Shown: piece after piece, positions 16,377 through 25,189 of the stretch | Position numbering within the stretch: position 1 is the stretch's first letter | Layout: each line of letters begins with the position of its first letter | From: Paractinoplanes lichenicola | Lineage (GTDB): Bacteria > Actinomycetota > Actinomycetes > Mycobacteriales > Micromonosporaceae | NCBI RefSeq assembly: GCF_016785085.1 | Contig: NZ_JAENHO010000019.1 | Span: forward strand, 1-64,000 | Reading direction: 5' to 3' | Length of the DNA: 64,000 nt | Translations under genes and position numbers: made by a program | The notes under the pieces: generated by a model | The model's input: only the letters and a program-made list of their open reading frames with translations | Told to the model about the DNA's origin: nothing | The model's database searches: none

Positions 16377-18149
16377 TCAACGGCCGATTTTGCGGCGAAC
16401 CATCCCGATCACCTGGCTGACCTCGCCGACCCGCAGCACCGTGGCCGCGGCCAGGTAGGCGATCAGAATTACCGCACCGCCGGCCAGCAGTTGCAGAATC
16501 GCCTCGCCGCGGCCGCTGGGCGCGCCCGCGCCGGGCAGGAAGTGCACGACCAGGAGGCCGAGCGCGGCGGCGATCGCGGCCGCGACGAGCACCTTGATCA
16601 GCGCGACGGCGACGCTGCCCAGGTTGAGCCGGCCGATCTTGCGGCGCAGCACCGCGAGCGAGATCAGGGCCGAGATCAGATAGGAGAACGCGTTGGCGGC
16701 CGTCATGCCGGCCGCGGACAGCGACGCGCCCAGCACGGCGGCGAGAAGGAAATAGCCCGCGATCCGGACGGCGACGACCGGCAGATTGATCAACGCGGCG
16801 GTCTTGTTGCCCTGCAGCGAATAAAAGGCATAGGTGCAGAGATAGCTGACCGAGAGCGGAAGCACGGCGAAGGCGGCCACCACCAGCACCGCACCGGTGT
16901 CGAGGGCGGCGTCGTGGCTGAACGCGCCACCCTCGAACAGCGTGACGGCGATCGGCTTGCCCAGCACGCCGTAGACGACGGCGATCGGGGCCAGGGCGGC
17001 CACGGTCAGCTTGATGCCTCGGCTGAGATCGGCGCTCACCTCGGCGAACCGGCCCTCGGCGGCGGCCGCGCTCATCTTCGGCAGCAGCGCGGTCATCACC
17101 GACACGCCGATGATGCCGTGCGCCATCATCGTCAGCAGGAAGACGTTGTTGAAGGCCAGCACGCTGGCGCTGTTCTTGCCGGCGACCCCGTTGAGGATGC
17201 GGACGACGGCGAAGATCGCGATCTGGTTGGCCCCGACGTAGAGCAGCATCCAGCCGGCCAGCCCGCCGATCTCGCGCAGGCCCAGCGAGCGCGGATCCCA
17301 CCGCCACTTCCAGCTGAAGCCGACCTTGCGCAGGGCCGGCAGCAGACCGATCGCCTGGACCACCATGCCGAGCAGCGTGCCCAGGCCGATCAGCAGGATC
17401 CGGCCGTCCGTCATGTCCTCGGGCTGGAAGCCCTTGGTCGGGCCGAAGGTGACGATGAAGACGCCGCAGACCGCGATGACGACGATGTTGTTGAGGATCG
17501 GCGCCCACATCGGGGCCGCGAAGTGCCCGCGGACGTTGAGCACCGCGCCGATCAAGGCCGAGAGCCCGGTGAAGAAGATGATCGGCAGGATCAGGTACGC
17601 GAAGTGGGTGACCAGGTCGCGATAGGCCGGCGAGGCCTTGTCGTCCGACTGGATCGCGGTGATGACCGGGGCCGCGATCACCACGAGGACGGTGGCCAGG
17701 CCGAGCGTCACGACCGCGAACGTGAGCAGCTTGCGGGTGAACTCCAGGCCGCCGTCGGGATCGGCCTTGCGCCGGCGCACCAGCAGCGGGATCAGGACGC
17801 TGGACAGGATGCCGCCGAGCAGCAGCTCGTAGATCTGGCCGGGCAGGAACTGCGCACTGGTGTACGCGTCACCGATGCCGGCGCCCAGCGTCATGCCGAT
17901 CAGCGCGTTGCGGACGAAGCCGATGATCCGGCTGACCAGGCTGCCGATCGCCATGATGGCGCTGTTGCCGGCGGTGCCTCCGTCCCCCGCGGGCGTGGGC
18001 GGCACATCTTCCGGTGGGAGTGCCTGATCCCCGGCCGCGGTCGTGTGACCGAGCTCGGAATCGACCGAGATCACCGTGACGCCGTCCTCCGGCCGCGGTG
18101 GCTGACCGTCGGGCGTGGCGTGCGCGCTGCGGTAGAGACCGCCGTTCAC
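16377..18149 (-). CDS. murJ: Lipid II flippase MurJ
   Basis: The protein has 590 residues and belongs to the MATE-like MviN/MurJ family that flips lipid II across the membrane. A disordered N-terminus of about 65 residues precedes about 14 membrane helices. Family hallmarks include SLVSRIIGFVRNALIGMTLG in the first helix and AYTSAQFLPGQIYELL after it. The GTG at 18149 (VNGGLYRSAHA) has GGGAGGA five bases upstream. An alternative start 12 codons earlier is possible. The pseudokinase gene follows 190 bp downstream. Confidence 0.93.
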   Translation of the reverse strand: MNGGLYRSAHATPDGQPPRPEDGVTVISVDSELGHTTAAGDQALPPEDVPPTPAGDGGTAGNSAIMAIGSLVSRIIGFVRNALIGMTLGAGIGDAYTSAQFLPGQIYELLLGGILSSVLIPLLVRRRKADPDGGLEFTRKLLTFAVVTLGLATVLVVIAAPVITAIQSDDKASPAYRDLVTHFAYLILPIIFFTGLSALIGAVLNVRGHFAAPMWAPILNNIVVIAVCGVFIVTFGPTKGFQPEDMTDGRILLIGLGTLLGMVVQAIGLLPALRKVGFSWKWRWDPRSLGLREIGGLAGWMLLYVGANQIAIFAVVRILNGVAGKNSASVLAFNNVFLLTMMAHGIIGVSVMTALLPKMSAAAAEGRFAEVSADLSRGIKLTVAALAPIAVVYGVLGKPIAVTLFEGGAFSHDAALDTGAVLVVAAFAVLPLSVSYLCTYAFYSLQGNKTAALINLPVVAVRIAGYFLLAAVLGASLSAAGMTAANAFSYLISALISLAVLRRKIGRLNLGSVAVALIKVLVAAAIAAALGLLVVHFLPGAGAPSGRGEAILQLLAGGAVILIAYLAAATVLRVGEVSQVIGMVRRKIGR

Positions 18150-18198
18150 CGATCCTCCCGAGCCCTCTAGCGGAACACCCGACACCTTACGGTGCCCG

Positions 18199-19080
18199 TC
18201 ACAGTCTGTGCCGCAGGAGCGTGCCCGGCTCGGCCCCGGCCAGCGTCTCGACCATCCAGCAGGCCTCGGCGGGCACCAGCGGCTCGCTGAGCGCGTCCAG
18301 CACCGTCGGATGATCGCAGCCGGCTTCGGTCAGCGCACCGAGCAACTCGGGAACGGGCCGCAGATCACCGGAGTCGAGGATGTGCCGCGCGATCGGCCGG
18401 GTCTCGGCGTACCACTGCTGGCTGGGCACCGCTCGCAGCAGGGCGGCCGCCCGGCGTACGAGATCGGCCAGGTCCTCCCGGGGAAAGCGCGAACCAGCCC
18501 GTACGTCTCGAACTGCTCTTTCCGGACGGGTGAGCTCGGCGATCGAGGCCTCGTCGAGCACCTGGGGCGAGGGAACCGGCGGGGCGGGCCACCAGTCGTC
18601 GGTGGTGAACAGCGGCAGCGGGGCCTGCTCGGGGCCGGACGGCGCGGCCGGTGGCACCTCACGGCGGAGCGACCGGTACGCCGCCTCGCGCATCGCCGCG
18701 ATCTCGGGCTCGTCGTCCTCGGCGGTGGCCGGCGCGAACGGCGACAGCAGCGCCACGACCAGGCCCGGATGCGGCAGCGTGGGATCGCCCCAAGCGATCA
18801 CCCGGCCGCACAGGTCGAGCTCCCACCAGCGCAGGGCGGCCGGGGCGGGCTCGCCGAGCAGCGCGTAACCGAGTTGAACAGGTTCACTCGACGCGGGGAT
18901 CCGCAGGCCAAGAGTCCGCTCGCCGGTCTTGAGGTCGATGTCCAGCACCAGCGCGTAGCCGCCGGTCACCGGAAAGGTCGTCCGCAGCTCGGCCGGCTCG
19001 TCGTCGCTGGTCACGCAGCTTTCGCCGGCCCAGAAATCCGGATTCTCGGCCAGGCGGAGCAGCGTGTCGGTAACGGGCAC
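18199..19080 (-). CDS. Conserved hypothetical protein
   Basis: The protein has about 293 residues and is mostly soluble, acidic and leucine-rich, with no signal or membrane segment. The N-terminal half looks beta-rich (AELRTTFPVTGGYALVLDIDL) and includes a Trp pair (RWWELDLCGR). The C-terminal half is helical (EDLADLVRRAAALLR). I recognise no catalytic motif. It ends 50 bp before murJ on the same strand and could be co-transcribed. The start at 19080 (GTG, VPVTDTLLRL) is preceded by GGATGGG. Confidence 0.75.
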   Translation of the reverse strand: MPVTDTLLRLAENPDFWAGESCVTSDDEPAELRTTFPVTGGYALVLDIDLKTGERTLGLRIPASSEPVQLGYALLGEPAPAALRWWELDLCGRVIAWGDPTLPHPGLVVALLSPFAPATAEDDEPEIAAMREAAYRSLRREVPPAAPSGPEQAPLPLFTTDDWWPAPPVPSPQVLDEASIAELTRPERAVRDVRAGSRFPREDLADLVRRAAALLRAVPSQQWYAETRPIARHILDSGDLRPVPELLGALTEAGCDHPTVLDALSEPLVPAEACWMVETLAGAEPGTLLRHRL

Positions 19081-19180
19081 CCGCCCATCCTGCCCGGTGC
19101 TCCTCCGGACTGCCACGCCCACGTCCGCCGCCCCACCCGCCACCCTTGACCTGACTAAAGGCCGATAGGCTAGTCATCCC

Positions 19181-20614
19181 ATGTCTGTGTTGAATGCCGC
19201 CCAAGAGAAAGCCGTGGCCGAGCTGCTGCGCGTCTCCCCGCTCGCCGACGAGCTGGGGCGGCTTTTCGACGCCGCCGGTCACGAGCTGCACCTGGTCGGT
19301 GGCTCGGTGCGCGACGCGCTGCTGGGACGCCTCGGCGACGATCTCGACTTCTGCACCGACGCGCGTCCCGAGCAGACCCTCGCGGTCGTGCAGGGCTGGG
19401 CCGACGCGATCTGGGAGACCGGTCGCGAGTTCGGCACGATCGGCATCCAGAAGAACGGCCTGCGGATCGAGATCACCACGTTCCGCGCCGAGGCGTACGA
19501 CGGGGTCACCCGCAACCCCGTGGTCGAGTACGGCGATTCCCTGCTGGAAGACCTCGAGCGCCGCGACTTCACGATCAACGCGATGGCCGTCTCGCTCCCC
19601 GGGCACACGTTCACCGACCCGTACGGGGGCCTGGATGATCTTGCGGCCCAGGTGATCCGCACGCCGGCCGCACCGTCGCAGTCGTTCGGTGATGATCCAC
19701 TTCGGATGCTGCGGGCCGCGCGGTTCGCCGCCAAACTCCGGTTCACTGTGGATCAAAAGGTCATCTCGGCCATGCGGGACATGGCCGCCGATCTCGACCG
19801 CATCACCGCGGAACGGATCCGGGACGAGTTCACCAAGCTGATCTGCGGCGCCGACCCCATCGCCGGCCTGCGCCTGCTGGTCGACACCGGCCTGGCCGAC
19901 CGCTTCATCCCCGAGATCAGCGGGCTCAAGCTCGAGATCGACGAGCACGCCCAGCACAAGGACGTCTACGAGCACACGCTGATCGTCGTGCAGAATGCCA
20001 TGCGGCTCGAGGGCGACGAGGGCCCCGACTTCACGCTGCGCATGGCCGCGCTGATGCACGACATCGGCAAGCCGGCCACCAAGGCGGTCGGGCGCGACGG
20101 CCGGGTCAGCTTCCACCACCACGAGGTGGTCGGCGCGCGCCTGACCAAGCAGCGCATGCGGGCCATGAAATACCCGAAGGACGTCACCTCGGACGTGGTC
20201 GAGCTGGTCGGCCTGCATCTCAGGTTCTACGGGTACGGGCGGGGTGAGTGGACCGACTCGGCCGTGCGCCGCTACGTGACCGACGCCGGCCCGTTGCTCA
20301 CCCGGCTGCACAAGCTGACCCGCTCCGACGTGACCACCCGCAACAAGCGCAAGGCGGCCAACCTCGCGGCCGACTACGACGCGCTCGAGGAGCGGATCGC
20401 CCGGCTGGCCGAGGAGGAGGACCTCGCCCGGGTCCGCCCCGACCTCGACGGCAACGCGATCATGGAGCTGCTCGGGGTGCCGCCCGGCCCGATCGTCGGC
20501 CAGGCCTGGCGCTTCCTTAAAGAGCTGCGCCTCGACCGCGGGCCGCTGACGCGCGACGAGGCCGAGGCGGAGCTCTACAAGTGGGCCCGCGACAACGGGC
20601 ACCTTTCTTCTTAA
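19181..20614 (+). CDS. cca: CCA tRNA nucleotidyltransferase
   Basis: The protein has 477 residues and adds or repairs the 3-prime CCA end of tRNAs. Nucleotidyltransferase motifs are GGSVRDALLG, the metal-binding DLDFCTDA and RRDFTINAMA (residues about 40-140). A C-terminal HD domain carries LMHDIGKP near residue 293 and FHHHEVVG. This HD-containing actinobacterial form corresponds to mycobacterial PcnA (Rv3907c). The ATG at 19181 lies shortly after TAGGCT. The stop codon overlaps that of the convergent gene. Confidence 0.95.
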   Translation: MSVLNAAQEKAVAELLRVSPLADELGRLFDAAGHELHLVGGSVRDALLGRLGDDLDFCTDARPEQTLAVVQGWADAIWETGREFGTIGIQKNGLRIEITTFRAEAYDGVTRNPVVEYGDSLLEDLERRDFTINAMAVSLPGHTFTDPYGGLDDLAAQVIRTPAAPSQSFGDDPLRMLRAARFAAKLRFTVDQKVISAMRDMAADLDRITAERIRDEFTKLICGADPIAGLRLLVDTGLADRFIPEISGLKLEIDEHAQHKDVYEHTLIVVQNAMRLEGDEGPDFTLRMAALMHDIGKPATKAVGRDGRVSFHHHEVVGARLTKQRMRAMKYPKDVTSDVVELVGLHLRFYGYGRGEWTDSAVRRYVTDAGPLLTRLHKLTRSDVTTRNKRKAANLAADYDALEERIARLAEEEDLARVRPDLDGNAIMELLGVPPGPIVGQAWRFLKELRLDRGPLTRDEAEAELYKWARDNGHLSS

Positions 20615-21696
20615 GGCATTCCGATGCTCACCGTCCGGTTGGCGAAGGACCGCGGCAGGCTCATCTCCTCGAGCACCCGCCCCCGCACGTCATAGAGGCG
20701 GACGCGGGCGCCAGGCCGGTCGAACCCCAGCAGCCGACCGTCCGGCAGGAAGTGCGCGTCCTGCTCCCCCAGGTCGGCCAGGATCTGCTGGGTCTCGACG
20801 TCGAAGATCACCCGGTTGGCCCAGCCGCTCTCCGACGTGTGCTTCAGCACTACCCGGCGGCCGTCCGGGGACCACGCGTCCTGGTCGGCCGGCGCGCCGG
20901 GAACCGGGATCGTCTCCAGCCGCTTGCCGGTGGACGCGTCGTGGATCGCGACCTTGACGGCCATATCCAGTTTCGCCTCGCTGCGGTCCGCGGTGATATC
21001 GCGTACGGGGATCGCGACGCGCTTGCCGTCCGGCAGCCACGTGAAGCGGCACTCGTCGGGGCAGGCGTACGTCTCGTCGAACGTGGCGTGCCGGCTCACC
21101 GCGCCGGACGCGGCATCGATGATCGCGAACCCGTCACCCGACGTGGCCAGCACGCGCGTCCCGTCCGGTGACCACTGCGGGTCCGGTCCCGGGGTGACGT
21201 CCGTCCAGGTGATCTCGCCGTTCGCGGCGATGATGCCGAGGTGCCGATCGCCGCTGACCACCGCGCGGTTGACCTTCGGCGCACCCCAGACCCGGTGATA
21301 GTCGTCCGGCAGCTGAACATAGCGGCCGGTCCTGCGGTCGAGCACCACGCTGCCGTCGGCCGAAGGGACGTCGGCCAGGCGTGGGTCGATCCGGCTCACG
21401 GCGGTGACGATGACCTTGCCGGGCAGCGTCAGCGGGCTCTTCCCCCAGTCGATCGGCCTGCTCGTCGTGGCGGCCGGTTGCGGTTGTGGCTGCGGCGCGG
21501 GTTCGTCCCGGTGGAGCAGGGCGTACGGGATCGAGGCGGACGCGACGAGGGCGACCGCGGCCGCCGCCACACCGGCCTGGCGGCGCCGGCGGATGCGCCG
21601 GCCCCGCTGCCGGGCCCCGGCGGCGAGATCGTCCGGGAAACGGGCGCCGTCCGCCAGGTCGTGGACGGTGACCCGCACCTTGTCCTCCAGATTCAT
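20611..21696 (-). CDS. Membrane-anchored beta-propeller-like protein, partner of the sigma gene
   Basis: The protein has 361 residues. A cytoplasmic N-terminus of about 40 residues begins MNLEDKVRVTVHDLAD. A basic stretch (RQRGRRIRRRRQ) and one membrane helix (AGVAAAAVALVASASIPYAL) follow. The outer part has repeated WSPDGxRV blades (PQWSPDGTRVL, DAWSPDGRRVV), as in TolB/WD40-like propellers. The ATG overlaps the stop of the upstream sigma gene as ATGA, with GGAGGG ahead. The layout suggests a sensor or regulator of that sigma factor, though no anti-sigma motif is visible. Confidence 0.82.
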   Translation of the reverse strand: MNLEDKVRVTVHDLADGARFPDDLAAGARQRGRRIRRRRQAGVAAAAVALVASASIPYALLHRDEPAPQPQPQPAATTSRPIDWGKSPLTLPGKVIVTAVSRIDPRLADVPSADGSVVLDRRTGRYVQLPDDYHRVWGAPKVNRAVVSGDRHLGIIAANGEITWTDVTPGPDPQWSPDGTRVLATSGDGFAIIDAASGAVSRHATFDETYACPDECRFTWLPDGKRVAIPVRDITADRSEAKLDMAVKVAIHDASTGKRLETIPVPGAPADQDAWSPDGRRVVLKHTSESGWANRVIFDVETQQILADLGEQDAHFLPDGRLLGFDRPGARVRLYDVRGRVLEEMSLPRSFANRTVSIGMP

Positions 21697-22208
21697 CGTG
21701 ATCCCTCCATCGACCAGGAGTGCTCGTCGAGATCGCCGCCGACCAGCTCGCGCAGCTTGGCCAGCGCGCGGGAGGCCTGACTGGCCACGGTGCCGGGCCG
21801 GCAGCCCAGCACCTCCGCCGTCTCTTCGACCGTGCGGTCCTCCAGATAGCGCAGCACCAGCACCGCCCGCTGCCGGTCCGGCAGGGTCAGCAGGGCCTGC
21901 CGCAGCGCGAGCCGTTCGGCGATGTCGGGCTCGCGTCCCGGCCGCTCGGGCAGCTCGGCCATCGTGATCTCGCGCTGCCGGCCGGCGCGGCGCCAGCCCG
22001 AGACGCGGTCGTTATAGAGGATCCTCCGGACGTACGCCTCGGCGTCCCCGTGGATCCGCGGCCATTTCGCGTACGCCTTGGCCAGCGCGCCCTGCACCAG
22101 ATCCTCCGCGGCCCGCGGGTCGCCGGTCAGGGCATGCGCGATCCGGAGCAGCACCGGCCCCCGTTCCGCGACGAACGCGGTGAACTCCGTCTCGAGCGAC
22201 TGTTTCAC
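21693..22208 (-). CDS. SigE-family ECF sigma factor
   Basis: The protein has 171 residues, typical for Streptomyces SigE-type factors. Region 2 includes FTAFVAERGPVLLRIAHAL, AEDLVQGALAKAYAKWPRI and YVRRILYNDRVSGWRR. Region 4 includes LPDRQRAVLVLRYLEDR and EVLGCRPGTVASQASRAL. GTG start with GGAGGTG upstream. It is translationally coupled to a membrane propeller protein, a common arrangement for this group. Target genes cannot be inferred. Confidence 0.92.
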   Translation of the reverse strand: MKQSLETEFTAFVAERGPVLLRIAHALTGDPRAAEDLVQGALAKAYAKWPRIHGDAEAYVRRILYNDRVSGWRRAGRQREITMAELPERPGREPDIAERLALRQALLTLPDRQRAVLVLRYLEDRTVEETAEVLGCRPGTVASQASRALAKLRELVGGDLDEHSWSMEGSR

Positions 22209-22298
22209 CCGTCACCTCCGCCCGGTAAGACGCCCCGCCGCCGGAAAGGCTTGCACGGATTCGCGAAGTTGTTGCGGGCCGTAGCTAGGGTCGCCGGC

Positions 22299-22694
22299 GT
22301 GGCCTGGCTCGTCCTCTTCGTTCTGCCCGCCGTGATCGTCGTGACGTGGATCGGGCTGTGGTGGCGCGGCAGCCAAGGCGTGCGCCTGTGGTTTGCCGCC
22401 CTCTCGGTCGTGGGCGTGGTCCTGACCTGCGCGCTCGGCATGTACCTGCTGCGTTATGACAGCGAGCCGATGCCCTATGGGGACGGCGGGGCCTATTGGG
22501 CCCGGAGCATGTCGACCATCTCGGAGGAGACCGTGCTGGTGGGTGGGAACGCGATCCTGGGCCTGATCGTCGCCGTTCCGCTGGCCGTGATCTCGGCCAT
22601 CGCGGACCTCGCGCGGTCGCGGCCGCCCTCGCCGCAACGAGAGGAAGCCGCCGACGCGCTCGAGCAGTGGGGCCGGGACAACGGCTACCTCTAG
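22299..22694 (+). CDS. Small membrane protein of unknown function
   Basis: The protein has 131 residues and three probable membrane helices: AWLVLFVLPAVIVVTWIGLW, LWFAALSVVGVVLTCALGMYL, and AILGLIVAVPLAVISAIA. The C-terminal tail is charged and ends EQWGRDNGYL, much like the last residues of the CCA enzyme upstream (ARDNGHLSS), probably by coincidence. The GTG lies 7 nt after TAGGGT, so a leaderless transcript is likely. No family is recognised. Confidence 0.7.
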   Translation: MAWLVLFVLPAVIVVTWIGLWWRGSQGVRLWFAALSVVGVVLTCALGMYLLRYDSEPMPYGDGGAYWARSMSTISEETVLVGGNAILGLIVAVPLAVISAIADLARSRPPSPQREEAADALEQWGRDNGYL

Positions 22695-22726
22695 GACTTG
22701 TCATACCCCGGGAGCAGAATCGGGGC

Positions 22727-23182
22727 ATGTTCGTCGTCGACTCGCCCATCGGTCCGCTCGGCGTCGCCGTCGAGGGCGACACCGTCGTCAGCGTGCGCTT
22801 CGCCGCCCGGCCAGGGCCGTCCGGCTCCCATCCGGCCGTGGCGCAGCTCGAGGCCTATTTCGCGGGCGAGCTCACCGACTTCTCCGTGCCGTTCGAGCTG
22901 CGCGGCGGCTCGTCGTTCGAGCGCGCGGTGTGGGGCGAGATCGCCAAGATTCCGTACGGGGAAATGGTCACCTACGGCTCGATCGCGACCGCGCTGGGTG
23001 ATCCGGGGGCCGCGCGTGCCGTCGGGACGGCCTGCAACCACAACCCGATCCCCGTGATCGTGCCCTGCCATCGGGTGGTCGGGGCGGGCGGCAAGATGGT
23101 CGGCTTCGGGGGCGGGCTCGACCGCAAGCGCAAGCTGCTCGAGCTGGAGGCACGGGTCGCCCTGGCCCGGGCTTGGGGTTGA
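22727..23182 (+). CDS. ogt: Methylated-DNA--protein-cysteine methyltransferase
   Basis: The protein has 151 residues and removes alkyl groups from O6-alkylguanine by suicidal transfer to Cys. The active site VIVPCHRVVG is intact, preceded by the DNA-binding helix-turn-helix region (YGSIATALGDPGAARAVG) with the arginine finger. It lacks the Ada regulatory domain. The ATG start fits family length. It ends just before a bidirectional terminator shared with ino1. Confidence 0.94.
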   Translation: MFVVDSPIGPLGVAVEGDTVVSVRFAARPGPSGSHPAVAQLEAYFAGELTDFSVPFELRGGSSFERAVWGEIAKIPYGEMVTYGSIATALGDPGAARAVGTACNHNPIPVIVPCHRVVGAGGKMVGFGGGLDRKRKLLELEARVALARAWG

Positions 23183-23228
23183 CCCATGCCTATGGTCACG
23201 CATACGAACGTTCTATGACAACGCGCGC

Positions 23229-23261
23229 AAAGGCCGACCCGGGAAGCCCGGGCCGGCCTTT
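23229..23261. terminator. Bidirectional intrinsic terminator between ogt and ino1
   Basis: A strong hairpin has two stem blocks, AAAGGCC/GGCCTTT and CCCGGG/CCCGGG, separated by 2-nt internal mismatches and closed by a 3-nt loop. The A and T ends give a short U-tract in both directions. It lies between convergent genes. Confidence 0.85.
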
Positions 23262-23279
23262 ATTACGTTGTGCGGCTGG

Positions 23280-24359
23280 TCAGCGCTCGATGTCGCCGCG
23301 GATGAAGGCCTCGACGCTTTCCTTGGCGTCGTGGTCGTTGTACTGCACCGGCGGGCTCTTCATGAAGTATGACGAGGCCGACAGGATCGGGCCGCCGATG
23401 CCGCGGTCCTTGGCGATCTTCGCCGCGCGGACGGCGTCGATGATCACGCCGGCCGAGTTCGGGGAGTCCCACACCTCGAGCTTGAGCTCGGCCATCAGCG
23501 GGGTGTCGCCGAACGAGCGGCCCTCGAGCCGGATGTAGGCCCACTTGCGGTCGTCGAGCCACGGCACGTGGTCCGACGGGCCGATGTGCACGTCGCTCTT
23601 GATCATCTCGTGCGGGATCTGGGAGGTCACCGACTGGGTCTTCGAGATCTTCTTCGAGACCAGGCGGTTGCGCTCCAGCATGTTCATGAAGTCCATGTTG
23701 CCGCCGAAGTTGAGCTGGTACGTACGCAGCAGCTCGACCCCGCGGTCCTCGAACAGCTTGGCCAGCGCCCGGTGCACGATCGTGGCACCGACCTGGCTCT
23801 TGATGTCGTCGCCGACGATCGGCAGGCCGGCGTCGGTGAACTTCTGCGCCCACGCCGGGTCGGAGGCGATGAAGACGGGCAGCGCGTTGACGAACGCGCA
23901 ACCGGCGTCGATCGCGGCCTGGGCGTAGAACTTGTCGGCCTGCTCGGAACCGACCGGCAGGTAGGAAACGACTACATCGACCTCGGCGTCGCGCAGGGCC
24001 TGCACGACATCGACGGCCTCGGCCGACGACTCCTCGATGATCTCGCGGTAGTAGGTGCCCAGACCGTCGAAGGTCGGTCCACGCTGGACCGAGACACCGG
24101 TCGGGGGCACGTCGGTCAGCTTGATCGTGTTGTTCTCGCTGGCGACGATCGCCTCCGCGAGGTCCATGCCGACCTTCTTGGCGTCCACATCGAACGCCGC
24201 GACGAACTTCACGTCGGATACGTGGTAGTCGCCGAAGGTTACGTGCATGAGACCCGGGACGCGGTCGTTGGGGTCGGCGTTCTTGTAATACTCCACGCCC
24301 TGCACGAGGGACGAGGCGCAGTTACCCACACCGACGATGGCGACGCGGACGGAGCCCAT
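23280..24359 (-). CDS. ino1: Inositol-3-phosphate synthase
   Basis: The protein has 359 residues and converts glucose 6-phosphate to myo-inositol 3-phosphate with NAD, the entry to inositol lipids and mycothiol. It has the Rossmann loop VAIVGVGNCASSLVQG, PPTGVSVQRGPT, the family signature LNFGGNMDFMNMLE and the lysine-containing KSDVHIGPSDHVPW. The ATG at 24359 follows AAGGAGG. A longer in-frame extension overlaps padR and is not real. It lies 20 bp downstream of padR, as in Rv0046c-Rv0047c, so both are probably controlled by the operator at 25054-25076. Confidence 0.96.
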   Translation of the reverse strand: MGSVRVAIVGVGNCASSLVQGVEYYKNADPNDRVPGLMHVTFGDYHVSDVKFVAAFDVDAKKVGMDLAEAIVASENNTIKLTDVPPTGVSVQRGPTFDGLGTYYREIIEESSAEAVDVVQALRDAEVDVVVSYLPVGSEQADKFYAQAAIDAGCAFVNALPVFIASDPAWAQKFTDAGLPIVGDDIKSQVGATIVHRALAKLFEDRGVELLRTYQLNFGGNMDFMNMLERNRLVSKKISKTQSVTSQIPHEMIKSDVHIGPSDHVPWLDDRKWAYIRLEGRSFGDTPLMAELKLEVWDSPNSAGVIIDAVRAAKIAKDRGIGGPILSASSYFMKSPPVQYNDHDAKESVEAFIRGDIER

Positions 24360-24379
24360 CGCGTTTGCCTCCTTGTTCA

Positions 24380-25030
24380 TCACGGCCGGTCCTGATGCGG
24401 ACGCGGGGGTTCGGGGGATGCATCCCCGGCCGTCCGCTGCGGTGGCGGCTCGGCGGAAGGGATGTCGAGTTCCCCGGCGGTTCCCGCCGGGGCTCGGCCG
24501 GAGCGCTCGTTGGTGATGAGCTCCTCCAGCCAGCGGACCTCGCGCTCGGCGGCGTCGAGTCCGTGGCGTTGCAGTTCGAGCGTGTAGGCGTCGAGCCGGC
24601 CGGCGGCGCGGGACAACACGTCGCGCAGGCCCTCCCGGCGTTCCTCGACGCGGCGGCGGCGGCCCTCCAGGATGCGCAGCCGGGTGGCGCGGTCGGTCCG
24701 GGAGAAGAACGCGAAGTGAACGCCGAAGCCGGCGTCGTCGTACGTCTCGGGGCCGGCCTGGGCCAGGAGATCGGCGAACCGCTCCTTGCCGTCGGCAGTG
24801 ATCTTGTAAACAACCCGGCCCCGTTTGCTGGTCATCGGGGGGATCATCGTCGGATCCGACTCGGACTCGGTGATCCAACCGGCCGTCCGAAGCCGCTTGA
24901 GGGTCGGGTAGAGGGTGCCGTAGCTGATCGCGGCGCGGATCGTGCCCAGCTTGGTGGCGAGTTCCTTGCGGAGCTCGTACCCATGCATCGGGGTCTCCTG
25001 AAGGAGGCCGAGGATCGCCAGTTCCAGCAT
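24380..25030 (-). CDS. PadR-family transcriptional regulator
   Basis: The protein has 216 residues. The N-terminal winged helix (residues 1-90: LELAILGLLQETPMHGYELRKEL, YGTLYPTLKRLRTAGWI, RVVYKITADG) is followed by the helical dimerisation domain typical of long PadR proteins (about 100-180) and a disordered Pro-rich tail. ATG start with GGGGAGG upstream. A perfect 23-bp palindrome lies 24 bp ahead of the start, so autorepression is expected. It is the first gene of the padR-ino1 unit. The inducer is unknown. Confidence 0.93.
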   Translation of the reverse strand: MLELAILGLLQETPMHGYELRKELATKLGTIRAAISYGTLYPTLKRLRTAGWITESESDPTMIPPMTSKRGRVVYKITADGKERFADLLAQAGPETYDDAGFGVHFAFFSRTDRATRLRILEGRRRRVEERREGLRDVLSRAAGRLDAYTLELQRHGLDAAEREVRWLEELITNERSGRAPAGTAGELDIPSAEPPPQRTAGDASPEPPRPHQDRP

Positions 25031-25053
25031 CGGCCGCCTCCCCTCGCCTGTCC

Positions 25054-25076
25054 CGATGTATCGGCCCGATACATCG
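25054..25076. promoter_or_regulatory. PadR-type operator palindrome
   Basis: CGATGTATCGG and CCGATACATCG are exact inverted repeats around a single C, a 23-bp perfect palindrome. It contains the ATGTAT/ATACAT half-sites characteristic of PadR operators. It lies between the divergent padR-ino1 and DUF5318-ponA units, close to the padR start, and may control one or both. Confidence 0.88.
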
Positions 25077-25189
25077 CAACCGTAGATCCGTCGTCACGAG
25101 TCCGCAAGCTGTTCATGTGTGAGCTACACGCGCGCCACGCTGCGTGATGACTGTCGCTCCTCGCCGTTGGACCGCGTACGCTTTCCGCC

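Noticed and set aside
24360..25097. Long N-terminal extension of Ino1 on the same frame
   Set aside because: It overlaps padR in another frame; the ATG at 24359 has an AAGGAGG site and gives the normal Ino1 length.
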